A stretch of 8,298 nt of DNA from Desulfobacterales bacterium (GCA_022013615.1 JAKLQB010000511.1:1-8298), one strand, 5' to 3'; shown: positions 1-6,684, counted from the stretch's first letter. Notes: generated from the letters alone by a model not told the origin. Translations and numbers: made by a program.

Positions 1-240
1 AGAGGTTCGGAGTACTTGGATCTTTTTCTCCTGGGGAAGAATAAGGCGCGATTGGAGAAAGAAAAGACAAATGTGGAGAAAAGAAGCCTCCAAGTAGTCG
101 AAGATCTCAAGACAATTGATGAGGAAATTTCCGAATTGGAGAGCGAGATTTCCGGGGTGGAGCCTAAAAAACCGGTAGCTCAAGGATACAAAAAAAAGGT
201 GCCCAAGAAACCCATGAAGGTGATGACAATTGATTACTAA
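1..240 (+). CDS. Small charged coiled-coil protein, 5'-truncated by the window edge
   Basis: The reading frame is open from base 1 and ends at TAA 238-240, giving 79 visible codons. I treat it as the 3' part of a longer gene because the frame is coding-like upstream of the TTG at 16, the only nearby start, and that TTG has poor ribosome-binding-site spacing. The product is strongly charged. A Lys/Glu-rich helical stretch with heptad-like spacing of hydrophobic residues (visible residues about 15-48) predicts a coiled coil. A Pro/Lys-rich linker follows, ending in KPMKVMTIDY. There is no transmembrane segment or catalytic motif. The next gene starts 3 bases after the stop, so it is probably co-transcribed with the gas vesicle genes. 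I do not recognise the family. A small accessory gas vesicle protein is plausible from context only. Confidence 0.6.
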   Translation, partial: RGSEYLDLFLLGKNKARLEKEKTNVEKRSLQVVEDLKTIDEEISELESEISGVEPKKPVAQGYKKKVPKKPMKVMTIDY

Positions 241-243
241 GAA

Positions 244-636
244 GTGAGGAATACGGTGGAATGGAAGTGGTCAGCAGGAGCCAGGGTCAAAGTAGATAGC
301 TCCCCGGAGGTCCGCAAGGACAATGACAAACTTGATTGTGCCTTCTGCGGCGGGAGTGGAGAGAGGCCAAAAGGTTCCAGGTGTTCCGTATGCGGCAGTA
401 GCGGAAAGGTCTCGGTTCAGCCGCCTTTTGTAAAGTGCGCCTACTGCAAGGGAAGAGGGGAGGAGAAGCCCCGAAGCAATGTGACCTGCACGGTGTGCAG
501 GGGCAAGGGCTATGTGAGCATAAAGGAGCCGGTTGAGATTTGCTCCAAGTGTGGCGGTAAGGGGTCTGACCCTCACAACAAGCTACCTTGCTTGAAGTGC
601 CGGGGAAAAGGCATAGTTTCCGTCAGGGAGAGATAA
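244..636 (+). CDS. Stand-alone DnaJ-type zinc-finger protein (six CXXC motifs in three units)
   Basis: A 130-aa protein with six CXXC motifs at residues 32-35, 47-50, 65-68, 82-85, 100-103 and 116-119. Four continue as the full CXXCXGXG of the DnaJ cysteine-rich region; the second reads CSVCGSSG. They form three tandem units of about 34 residues, each with two motifs and ending in a [KYI]VS[VI] strand. DnaJ itself has four motifs binding two zinc ions; six here suggest three zinc sites. There is no J domain, Gly/Phe linker or DnaJ C-terminal substrate domain. The N-terminal 30 residues are unremarkable (WKWSAGARVKV). GTG 244 is used as the start; in-frame GTG 256 has a better Shine-Dalgarno (GAGGA at 246-250) and may be the real one. 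The next gene's ATG abuts this stop codon. A role in binding or folding Gvp proteins is inferred from the motif and context. Confidence 0.8.
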   Translation: MRNTVEWKWSAGARVKVDSSPEVRKDNDKLDCAFCGGSGERPKGSRCSVCGSSGKVSVQPPFVKCAYCKGRGEEKPRSNVTCTVCRGKGYVSIKEPVEICSKCGGKGSDPHNKLPCLKCRGKGIVSVRER

Positions 637-1725
637 ATGGAAGATAAAAAAGCCGTTTCCGTGCGCAAGCTGGCAGCCCTGGAGCGAAAAAGGGCCCTGG
701 GCCTGCCGATCAAGCGCCCTGCAATTTCTACACTTGAGCGTCAGGCCCGAGAATGGAAGCGGCGTGAAGAGATGGGGAAGTCAGAGGACGGAGGTCAGAG
801 GTCAGAGGTCAGAGGACGGGGGACGGAGGACGAAGGTCCGAAGTCGGAGGTCCAAGATGAAATGTTTCAAATCGGACTTGCAGAGCCCAGGGCCTCTGGT
901 GATCCTGAAACGAGTGAGGGATTTGACTGGAAGCTATATCAATCGGAGCAAGGCGAGGGCAAAAAGAAAGTCAATATTTTGAATACTGCCTCTGTTGCGC
1001 GTATGGCCCGTAAGATCATGGCAAGAGAATGGGCCATGGCACTGGGCGGAAGGAGCCAGGAAAGCAACCAGACCAGTATTGAAAGAAAGGCAGCCGAATA
1101 CGGAAAGAAAAAGGAGGCCGAGAGAGAAGGGAAAGAGAAGGAGAAACAAAGGGCCCGTAAACAGAGGGCAGCATTTGAAAGGGTCTTCCAGGCTTTTGGT
1201 CACGAGCTGTTAAAGTCACCCAAACCCATCACACCGGAGGCGGCAGAGGCCCTTCTGGAAGAGTCCCTGAGCAAGGTGGGTGAATGCATTAAGATAACCT
1301 GGCAGCCTCATGGATGCGAGATATGCATGGAGCCCTGGGAGGAAAGGAGGCTGAGGCGAAAAAATGGGGAAATTTTCCCTGCTGTGTTTCAGGCGACGAT
1401 CGATGATAATTTCATGCTTAACTCCTTTCAGAAGATCGAAGACCCGCAGGTCCTCCGACAAACCCGGAACGACATAATCTTAAAGAACATCCTGCTAAGT
1501 TTCAGGAAGTCGGCCGGAGAGGATTTACATGCCTTTGAAGATGCTATTGGCGAAGGGGGACGCATTATCCAGTCAATGAAAACGAATGGAGGCTGGAAGA
1601 TAAGCTTCGAGCCCTGGGAGGAGATGCGAAAGCGAAATGTGGAGCGTAAAGGCCTGCCTCCCATTGTGACCAATGTGATTAACGCAGACAAACATTTTAG
1701 GCACGTCTCCTGTGAGAGGGTCTGA
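637..1725 (+). CDS. Conserved-looking 362-aa protein of unknown function with duplicated EPWEE module
   Basis: I do not recognise this family. ATG 637 directly follows the TAA of the zinc-finger gene, with a purine-rich GGGAGAG upstream, so translation is probably coupled. The N-terminal 45 residues are basic and helical. Residues about 48-74 are low complexity (SEDGGQR, SEVRGRG, TEDEGPK, SEVQDEM) and are encoded by an 11-unit heptamer DNA array, so that segment is probably an insertion. Residues about 145-185 are a Lys/Glu/Arg-rich helix, likely a coiled coil. The C-terminal half is more globular and carries the motif EPWEE twice, at residues 232-236 and 325-329. Each is preceded by G-x-x-I-x and followed by a basic stretch, as if a module of about 37 residues had been duplicated. 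No membrane segment, signal peptide or catalytic motif is seen. Its place before gvpN suggests a gas vesicle accessory role. Confidence 0.75.
   Translation: MEDKKAVSVRKLAALERKRALGLPIKRPAISTLERQAREWKRREEMGKSEDGGQRSEVRGRGTEDEGPKSEVQDEMFQIGLAEPRASGDPETSEGFDWKLYQSEQGEGKKKVNILNTASVARMARKIMAREWAMALGGRSQESNQTSIERKAAEYGKKKEAEREGKEKEKQRARKQRAAFERVFQAFGHELLKSPKPITPEAAEALLEESLSKVGECIKITWQPHGCEICMEPWEERRLRRKNGEIFPAVFQATIDDNFMLNSFQKIEDPQVLRQTRNDIILKNILLSFRKSAGEDLHAFEDAIGEGGRIIQSMKTNGGWKISFEPWEEMRKRNVERKGLPPIVTNVINADKHFRHVSCERV
780..856 (+). repeat. Heptamer tandem array inside a coding region
   Basis: Eleven consecutive 7-bp units without phase slip: GTCAGAG, GACGGAG, three more GTCAGAG, GACGGGG, GACGGAG, GACGAAG, GTCCGAA, GTCGGAG and GTCCAAG. 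Because 3 x 7 = 21 bases, translation gives a 7-residue period in the 362-aa protein (residues about 48-74). The array keeps the reading frame open. Confidence 0.9.
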
Positions 1726-1730
1726 GCTTC

Positions 1731-1784
1731 ATGAAAAACATGGAAGCGTTTCTGAATTCCCGGAAGGGAATAGAAAATCAATGA
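1731..1784 (+). other. 17-codon open frame, possible gene remnant
   Basis: A short open frame in the 102-base gap before gvpN reads MKNMEAFLNSRKGIENQ and stops (TGA 1782-1784) just inside the following heptamer array. It starts 5 bases after the upstream stop codon, and a GAGAGGG sequence lies in the correct place for ribosome binding. It also contains a small hairpin (ATTCCC, loop GGAA, GGGAAT at 1756-1771). It could be a real micro-ORF, the stub of a gene cut off by the repeat, or chance. I favour chance or a stub. Confidence 0.2.
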
Positions 1785-1807
1785 CCAATGACGAGTGACC
1801 GATGACC
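1780..1807 (+). repeat. Short heptamer array upstream of gvpN
   Basis: Four 7-bp units (AATGACC, AATGACG, AGTGACC, GATGACC) lie just upstream of the gvpN ribosome binding site. A GTG inside the array (1795) is in frame with gvpN and could be mistaken for its start. Confidence 0.75.
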
Positions 1808-1827
1808 AACAGAATAGGGGAAGAACT

Positions 1828-2748
1828 ATGTATAGTGAAAATGTCTCAGAAGTAACGCCCATCATTATTGATAAGGATCAGCCCGGTTTTGTCCGTTCCG
1901 ATTATGTCGAAGGGATCATGAGGCGGGCCATGACTTATATGAGGGCCGGCCTTCCCATCCACCTCAGTGGGTCGGCAGGCACAGGGAAAACAACAATAGC
2001 CATGTATCTGGCGGCCCAGATCGGCCGACCTGTCATGCTGGTACACGGCGATGATGAGTTCGGCACCTCTGACCTGATCGGAGGCCAGTACGGGTACAGC
2101 CGGAAGAAAATGGTGGACAATTTTATCCAGAGTGTCCTCAAATCTGAGGAAAAGGTGGCTCCCGAATGGATAGATAACCGGATAACCGTGGCCTGCAAAT
2201 ATGGATTTACCCTCATTTACGATGAATTCACCCGTTCCAGGCCTGAAGCAAACAATGTGCTGTTGGCCATACTGGAGGAAAAGATACTGGATCTGCCGGC
2301 CGGTCGCGGTGAAAACGGATACCTGCGTGTCTCACCGGACTTTCGCGCAATCTTTACAAGCAACCCTGAAGAATATGCGGGAGTGCATAAGGCCCAGGAC
2401 GCCCTGAAAGACCGGATGATCACCATCAAGCTTGGCCACTATGACCGGGAAACCGAATCTTCCATTGTTGAGGCCAAATCAGGCATACCCAGAGATGAGG
2501 CTGTGAGGGTGGTGGATATTATTCGTGCCTTTCGGAAAAACAGCGAGAACAACAATCAACTCAGTATTCGCGCCTCCATCATAATAGGGAAGATATTGAA
2601 CGAAACATCAATGAGGGTTGACTGTGATAACAGTGAGTTTGTAGAGGCATGCATGGACGTGATCGATTTTGATTCAAATGGGTTCAAAAGCCGACCCGAA
2701 GGCGAGATCCGGCGACTTATAATGGACACAATTAAGGGTTACTGTTGA
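1828..2748 (+). CDS. gvpN: Gas vesicle protein GvpN (AAA+ ATPase)
   Basis: A 306-aa MoxR-like AAA+ ATPase of the GvpN family, which is needed for normal gas vesicle enlargement and acts in the cytoplasm. The Walker A motif GSAGTGKT is at residues 48-55. Walker B is LIYDEF with D132-E133, followed by the family signature TRSRPEANNVLL. A sensor-1-like Asn is N179 (FTSNPEEY), and the N-terminal strand has the typical FVRSDYVEGIMRRA. Length is close to that of other GvpN proteins, which are usually about 300-350 aa. ATG 1828 is chosen because GGGGAAG (1817-1823) sits at good spacing. The longer frame from GTG 1795 lies in a heptamer repeat and adds residues with no family similarity. The gene ends at TGA 2746-2748, with the first gvpF/L 79 bases downstream, probably in the same transcript. 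No key residue appears to be missing. Confidence 0.96.
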   Translation: MYSENVSEVTPIIIDKDQPGFVRSDYVEGIMRRAMTYMRAGLPIHLSGSAGTGKTTIAMYLAAQIGRPVMLVHGDDEFGTSDLIGGQYGYSRKKMVDNFIQSVLKSEEKVAPEWIDNRITVACKYGFTLIYDEFTRSRPEANNVLLAILEEKILDLPAGRGENGYLRVSPDFRAIFTSNPEEYAGVHKAQDALKDRMITIKLGHYDRETESSIVEAKSGIPRDEAVRVVDIIRAFRKNSENNNQLSIRASIIIGKILNETSMRVDCDNSEFVEACMDVIDFDSNGFKSRPEGEIRRLIMDTIKGYC

Positions 2749-2827
2749 GGGATACTATGTCACCAAATGAGCGTGAAGTGGGGAACTTCAAGCTTAGAGC
2801 ATAGAGCAGAACTGAGTAGGAGAGATA
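2749..2827 (+). other. gvpN-gvpF/L spacer with three heptamer units
   Basis: A non-coding gap of 79 bases. At 2791-2811 there are three 7-bp units (AGCTTAG, AGCATAG, AGCAGAA), a different sequence from the other arrays but the same period. The gap ends with an AGGAGA ribosome binding site (2818-2823) for the next gene. No terminator is seen, so read-through from gvpN is expected. Confidence 0.5.
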
Positions 2828-3580
2828 ATGGCCGGGGAAGGAAAATATCTTTACTGTATCATTGAGGGAAACGAAGGGCGCAATTTCGGGCCTATCGGTA
2901 TCGGGGAGCGCGGAGATATCGTCTCGGCGGTGGGGTATAATGACCTGAGTGCTGTCATCAGTAATTCTCCCATGACAAAGTACGTCATCAATAGGGAGAA
3001 TTTGACCGTCCACGAAAAGGTCATTGAGGAGGTCATGAAGGATTATACGGTGCTTCCGGTGCGGTTCTGCACTATAGCGGCCAGCGCTGAAGAGGTGCGC
3101 ACTCTCATCCGAAGGCGATATTCGGAATTCAATGGTCTCCTGAAAGATATGGACAACAAGGTGGAGATGGGTCTGAAGGTGCTCTGGAAAGATATGAACC
3201 AGATCTTTCATGAGATACCGGAAGAAAACAGTGAAGTCAGAAAGCTCAAGAAGAAGGCTGCGGCCAAATCAGGGAAAAGTGATGTCGGCCAGAAGATCGC
3301 ACTGGGCAAGGCGGTAAAGGCTGCACTGGAGGCAAAAAAGACCAGTGAAGGCAAGCAAATCTTGAATACGTTCAAACGGTCTGCTGTCGACGTACGAACA
3401 AATGATCTGTTCGGAGACAGTATGCTCTTAAACGCGGCCTTCCTCATAGACAGGTCACGTGAAAAAGAGTTCGATTTCCTGGTGGAAGACCTGGTGAAAA
3501 AATATGACGGCCGGGTGAACTTTAAATATGTTGGCCCGGCCCCACCCTTTAATTTCGTCAATATTGTGGTGAAGTGGTGA
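2828..3580 (+). CDS. gvpF/L: Gas vesicle protein, GvpF/GvpL family (first copy)
   Basis: A 250-aa GvpL/GvpF-family protein. Members are minor, essential gas vesicle assembly proteins thought to act early, with GvpF contacting GvpA. Family signatures are visible in order: N-terminal strand KYLYCIIEG (residues 6-14), the helix and strand HEKVIEEVMKDYTVLPVRF (about 62-80), NAAFLID at 202-208, and the C-terminal VGPAPPFNFV beginning at 235. Residues about 140-175 form a Lys/Ala-rich helix. Length is typical, with no extra domain. ATG 2828 is supported by AGGAGA at 2818-2823. F and L cannot be told apart from sequence alone. It is paralogous to the J-domain fusion at 6711, with the NAAFLI and VGP motifs spaced identically. 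The stop is followed immediately by a heptamer array. Confidence 0.94.
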   Translation: MAGEGKYLYCIIEGNEGRNFGPIGIGERGDIVSAVGYNDLSAVISNSPMTKYVINRENLTVHEKVIEEVMKDYTVLPVRFCTIAASAEEVRTLIRRRYSEFNGLLKDMDNKVEMGLKVLWKDMNQIFHEIPEENSEVRKLKKKAAAKSGKSDVGQKIALGKAVKAALEAKKTSEGKQILNTFKRSAVDVRTNDLFGDSMLLNAAFLIDRSREKEFDFLVEDLVKKYDGRVNFKYVGPAPPFNFVNIVVKW

Positions 3581-3615
3581 GAGGATTGAGGATTGAATAT
3601 TGACGATTGAATATT
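3581..3615 (+). repeat. Heptamer array directly after gvpF/L
   Basis: Five 7-bp units start at the base after the stop codon: GAGGATT twice, GAATATT, GACGATT and GAATATT. The 21 bases at 3596-3616 recur exactly at 3748-3768. Confidence 0.8.
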
Positions 3616-3752
3616 GATGCCCATGTAAAAAGTCCTTTTCACATGGATTTAGGAATTAAGGTATTTAGGAATTACGAATTATTTAAGTAGGTTATGATTG
3701 CGACAACTTGAATAATGCTGTAAATTTTGACTTTTTACGATACCATCAATAT
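3611..3752. mobile_element. Putative MITE-like non-coding element with imperfect terminal inverted repeats
   Basis: The two ends of this 142-bp AT-rich segment are inverted copies of each other. Bases 3611-3634 match the reverse complement of 3729-3752 at 19 of 24 positions: an outer perfect ATATTGATG, five mismatches, then an inner perfect GTAAAAAGTC. Perfect 21-bp direct repeats (3596-3616 and 3748-3768) flank and partly overlap the ends. The interior has no coding potential. The left end also holds a hairpin (CCATGTAAAAAG against CTTTTCACATGG, 3621-3646, one mismatch). Inverted ends, direct flanking copies and lack of a gene fit a non-autonomous element. The flanking repeats are, however, long for a target duplication and belong to local heptamer arrays, so a rearranged repeat is the main alternative. 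Confidence 0.4.
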
Positions 3753-3788
3753 TGACGATTGAATATTGGACCTTGAACTTAGGACTTG
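3747..3788 (+). repeat. Heptamer array upstream of the Hsp20 gene
   Basis: Six 7-bp units: CAATATT, GACGATT, GAATATT, GGACCTT, GAACTTA and GGACTTG. The first three match the array at 3595-3615. A TTGACT at 3727 with a poor TATTGA 17 bases downstream is the only promoter-like pair I see nearby, and it is not convincing. Confidence 0.65.
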
Positions 3789-3807
3789 TAAACAGGAGGT
3801 TATGGTG

Positions 3808-4374
3808 ATGACGGAAAAAAGGAAGAAGGGAAAAAAAGAGGAAGGCATCAACATTGATTTCGGTTTGGGAGGGCTGTTCAAGGGGCTTGGAAATTTTATC
3901 GATACAGTGAACAAGTTGGCCGAAAAAGGTGAAGAGCTATCCAGGACAGGTGAGATCAAGTTCAGTGGTCTTGAAAAGATCAAAGGACTTAAGGACCTGA
4001 AAGGGGTTTACGGAATAAATATCCGCACATTGGCCGATGGCAGGCCTTCGGTCCAGCCCTTTGGGAATATCAGAAAGACACCCAAAGGTCCGGTTGTGGA
4101 GGAGGTACGCGAACCCATAGTTGACGTGTTCGATGAAGCTGAGGAGATCCATATTGTTGCGGAGATGCCGGGAATCGCGGAGAAGGACATCAACCTTGAG
4201 CTCAAAGGGGACATCTTGAATATCAGTGCCGAGGGAGAAACCAGAAAATATCAAAAAGAGGTCCTCCTCTCCCGACAAGCCAAAAGCGAGGATATGACCT
4301 GGACATATAAGAACGGGATTTTGGAAATCAAAATAGTGGTCAGTGGTCGGAGATCAGAGGTCAGTAGTCAGTAG
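3808..4374 (+). CDS. hsp20: Hsp20/alpha-crystallin small heat shock protein of the gas vesicle cluster
   Basis: A 188-aa small heat shock protein, an ATP-independent holdase. Residues 1-100 are a basic N-terminal region with a Gly/Leu-rich amphipathic stretch (GINIDFGLGGLFKGLG) and a helix. The alpha-crystallin domain covers about 102-178. It starts EPIVDVFDEAEEIHIVAEMPG, spaced like the classic VDVxE...AEMPG opening, and closes with the conserved NGILEIKI (169-176). Small heat shock proteins are known in gas vesicle clusters (GvpH in haloarchaea), so a role in vesicle assembly or stability is likely. ATG 3808 is chosen because AGGAGG (3794-3799) lies 8 bases upstream; ATG 3802 is too close. 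The last 11 residues and the TAG stop are encoded by a heptamer array, so the native C-terminal tail, normally carrying an I-x-I/V motif, appears to have been replaced. Confidence 0.9.
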   Translation: MTEKRKKGKKEEGINIDFGLGGLFKGLGNFIDTVNKLAEKGEELSRTGEIKFSGLEKIKGLKDLKGVYGINIRTLADGRPSVQPFGNIRKTPKGPVVEEVREPIVDVFDEAEEIHIVAEMPGIAEKDINLELKGDILNISAEGETRKYQKEVLLSRQAKSEDMTWTYKNGILEIKIVVSGRRSEVSSQ

Positions 4375-4478
4375 TCAGTGGTCAGTTGCAACGAACAACG
4401 AACAACGGACAGTGATCAGGGATCAGCAACCAGCAACGAGTAACCAGCAACCAGTAACCAGTAACCAGCAACGAGCAA
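4339..4478 (+). repeat. 140-bp array of 20 heptamers between hsp20 and cdc48
   Basis: Twenty consecutive 7-bp units keep exact phase. They begin as GTCAGTG/GTCAGTA types and drift through GCAACGA, ACAACGA and TCAGGGA to CCAGCAA/CCAGTAA types. The array starts inside the Hsp20 gene, supplies its stop codon (TAG 4372-4374), and ends 4 bases before the ATG of the Cdc48 gene. That start therefore lacks any normal ribosome binding site. The spacer otherwise holds no gene, promoter or terminator that I can see. Confidence 0.92.
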
Positions 4479-4482
4479 CTAA

Positions 4483-6684
4483 ATGAAAGCCGCGAAAAAA
4501 GGTATAGAAAGCAAAATCATCGCCCTGAAGGTAGCCGAGGCCGCTTCCAAGGATGTGAGTCGGGGCATTGTCCGCTTTGACCCCGCCGATTTCAAAAAGA
4601 TCGGCGTCGAAGTGGGAGATGTGGTGACCATTAAGGGAAAAAGGGAGACCGTAGCCAAGGTCTTGCCTGCATACATGGAAGACCGTGGCAAGGGTTTGAT
4701 TAGATTGGACGGTATTACTCGCGATAACGCCAAGGTCGGCATTGATGAAAAAGCCAGTGTTACACAAACTGATTTCCAGCCGGCCCAAAACATCGTTGTT
4801 GCCCCCTTGACCGTGATGCGTTCCTACGATGCCCGCTATATAGGAAGCCTCTTAGAAGGGTTACCGCTAATAGAAGGAGATACGGTCAGGGCCAGACTTT
4901 TTGGGACACGAACTCAGGATTTCAGGGTCGTGTCTACCAGGCCCCAAGGGGTGGTGATGATCCATCCCAAGACCGTTATGAAGGTCCAGGAGAAAAAGGA
5001 GGTTGGCGAGGCCAGGGCCAGAATATCCTATGAAGATATCGGGGGTCTTGGCAAGGAGATCCGGCGGATCCGCGAGATGATTGAGCTCCCTCTAAAATAT
5101 CCTCAGATCTTTGAAAGACTGGGCATCGATCCTCCCAAAGGGGTCCTTTTACACGGTCCCCCCGGGTGTGGCAAGACCCTCATCGCACGGGCCGTGGCCA
5201 ATGAGACCGTTGCATACTTCGGGCATATCAGTGGCCCGGAAATCATGCACAAATACTATGGCGAAAGCGAGGCCCATCTCAGACGGATATTTGATGAGGC
5301 CACTGCCAATACTCCAAGCATTATCTTTTTGGACGAAATTGACGCTGTCGCCCCCAAGCGGGAGGAGATGGGGGGCGAAAAACAGTTGGAAAAGAGGGTG
5401 GTGGCCCAGCTTCTGGCACTGATGGACGGGCTCTCCTCCAGGGGTCAGGTCATCGTCATTGGCGCCACCAACATCCCCAATACCCTTGATGCGGCCCTGA
5501 GAAGACCGGGCCGTTTCGACCGTGAAATCGAAATCAGCATACCGGACAAAAACGGGCGGCTTCAGATCTTGGATATACACACAAGGGGAATGCCTTTGGC
5601 CGAGGATGTGGACCTTGTTCGCTTATCAGAGATCACCCACGGGTTTGTGGGAGCTGACCTGGAGGCCCTTTCCCGTGAAGCGGCTATGGTCACCCTGAGA
5701 AAGATCTTCCCTAACATTGACTTCCAGATGGAAGAAATCCCGTACGAGGATTTGATGAAACTTCATGTCACCATGGACGATTTCATGGAGGCTCTGAAGG
5801 AGGTGGAGCCTTCGGCCATCAGAGAGGTGTTCACTGAGATCCCGGATGTGAAGTGGAGCGATGTCGGTGGTCTTGCCGAAGTAAAGAGGGTGCTAAGGGA
5901 GACCATTGAGTGGCCCCTGAAATATGGCAAACTATTTGAACATGCCAAGACCAGCCCCTCCAAAGGAATATTGCTCTTCGGCCCTCCAGGAACAGGGAAG
6001 ACTTTACTTGCTAAGGCAGTGGCATCGGAATCGGAGGTGAATTTCATTTCAGTCAAGGGTCCGGAAATCCTCTCCAAGTGGGTTGGGGAGAGCGAGAAGG
6101 GGATCAGGGAGGTATTCAAAAAAGCAAAGCAGGCATCCCCCTGTATCATATTCTTCGATGAAATAGATAGCATTGTTCCCAGACGAGGCTCAGAGGCTGC
6201 ATCCCATGTGGTGGATCGTGTGATAAGCCAGTTTCTGACCGAACTGGATGGCATTGAGGAACTCAAAGGAATCGTTGTTTTAGCGGCTACAAACCGGCTT
6301 GACATCATCGACCAGGCCTTGCTGCGGGCAGGCAGATTCGATTTTCATCTGGAGCTTCCCATTCCTGATGAAGAGACGAGACTTGAGATATTCAAGGTCC
6401 ATACAAGAGAGAAACCCATGGCCGCTGACGTTGATCTCAAGTCCTTAGCCGGTTCTACAGATGGGCTTGTAGGATCGGACATAGAATCCATTTGCAGGAA
6501 GGCCTCTATGACGGCCATAAGGGAGTTTATCGAAAAAGGCGGTGAAGACTACTCTGATTTTGCGATTTCGGATAAACATTTTAAGGAGGCATTATCAGTG
6601 GTCAGTGATCAGTATCCTTTTAACCGGGGTCAACGAAAAACAAAAAAAGAAGTAACCTCTGCGAACTCTGCGTCTCTGCGGTGA
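4483..6684 (+). CDS. cdc48: Cdc48/VAT-like AAA ATPase (N domain, D1, D2)
   Basis: A 733-aa unfoldase of the Cdc48/p97/VAT family, which forms hexamers and threads proteins through its pore using ATP. Residues 11-170 are the Cdc48 N domain ([21 protein letters not shown], double-psi barrel). D1 has Walker A GPPGCGKT at 225-232 (Cys in place of the usual Thr), pore loop KYYGESE, Walker B IIFLDEID (D284-E285), sensor N330 and arginine fingers R341/R344. D2 has Walker A GPPGTGKT at 500-507, pore loop KWVGESE, Walker B FFDEID (D559-E560), N604 and R615/R618, with PGRFD changed to AGRFD. Both ATPase sites look intact. The three-domain form is typical of archaea and eukaryotes and less usual in bacteria. 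ATG 4483 leaves a complete N domain but has no Shine-Dalgarno. Residues about 705-711 and 725-733 and the TGA come from repeat DNA, so the natural C-terminal tail is altered. A role in gas vesicle remodelling is inferred from position. Confidence 0.95.
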   Translation: MKAAKKGIESKIIALKVAEAASKDVSRGIVRFDPADFKKIGVEVGDVVTIKGKRETVAKVLPAYMEDRGKGLIRLDGITRDNAKVGIDEKASVTQTDFQPAQNIVVAPLTVMRSYDARYIGSLLEGLPLIEGDTVRARLFGTRTQDFRVVSTRPQGVVMIHPKTVMKVQEKKEVGEARARISYEDIGGLGKEIRRIREMIELPLKYPQIFERLGIDPPKGVLLHGPPGCGKTLIARAVANETVAYFGHISGPEIMHKYYGESEAHLRRIFDEATANTPSIIFLDEIDAVAPKREEMGGEKQLEKRVVAQLLALMDGLSSRGQVIVIGATNIPNTLDAALRRPGRFDREIEISIPDKNGRLQILDIHTRGMPLAEDVDLVRLSEITHGFVGADLEALSREAAMVTLRKIFPNIDFQMEEIPYEDLMKLHVTMDDFMEALKEVEPSAIREVFTEIPDVKWSDVGGLAEVKRVLRETIEWPLKYGKLFEHAKTSPSKGILLFGPPGTGKTLLAKAVASESEVNFISVKGPEILSKWVGESEKGIREVFKKAKQASPCIIFFDEIDSIVPRRGSEAASHVVDRVISQFLTELDGIEELKGIVVLAATNRLDIIDQALLRAGRFDFHLELPIPDEETRLEIFKVHTREKPMAADVDLKSLAGSTDGLVGSDIESICRKASMTAIREFIEKGGEDYSDFAISDKHFKEALSVVSDQYPFNRGQRKTKKEVTSANSASLR
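6594..6614 (+). repeat. Three heptamers within the 3' end of the Cdc48 gene
   Basis: ATCAGTG, GTCAGTG and ATCAGTA are the same family as the start of the array at 4339. They encode residues about 705-711 (SVVSDQY), just after the last recognisable helix of D2. Confidence 0.6.
6657..6684 (+). repeat. GC-rich CTCTGCG repeat, copy 1
   Basis: A 28-base unit built from CTCTGCG motifs and ending GCGGTGA. It encodes the last residues of the Cdc48 protein, and its final TGA is that gene's stop codon. Related copies lie at 7758-7785 (opposite orientation) and 8169-8196 (same orientation). Confidence 0.85.

Noticed and set aside
16..240. A complete 74-aa gene starting at TTG 16
   Set aside because: The frame is open and coding-like to the window edge, and the TTG has a badly spaced ribosome binding site. 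A 5'-truncated gene is more likely.
1428..1865. 145-codon minus-strand frame across the 362-aa gene and the gvpN leader
   Set aside because: It crosses a gene end, a heptamer array and the gvpN start, and the product shows no domain.
3208..3642. 144-codon minus-strand frame opposite the first gvpF/L
   Set aside because: It is antisense to a confident gene and reads through the downstream repeat; the translation is low in information.
3621..3646. Hairpin after gvpF/L as an intrinsic terminator
   Set aside because: The stem is AT-rich with a mismatch and a tiny loop, and no T-run follows. It is better explained as part of the inverted-repeat element.
3727..3755. Promoter for hsp20 (TTGACT with TATTGA)
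   Set aside because: The -10 match is weak, and the hexamers fall in repeat sequence, so the likeness is probably accidental.
4339..4478. Possible CRISPR array
   Set aside because: The units are 7 bp, contiguous and degenerate. There are no 20-40 bp repeats separated by unique spacers and no cas genes.
5763..6308. 181-codon open frame on the minus strand within the Cdc48 gene
   Set aside because: It lies wholly inside a certain coding region, antisense to D2, and its Ser/Pro-rich translation has no recognisable motif. It is a codon-bias shadow.
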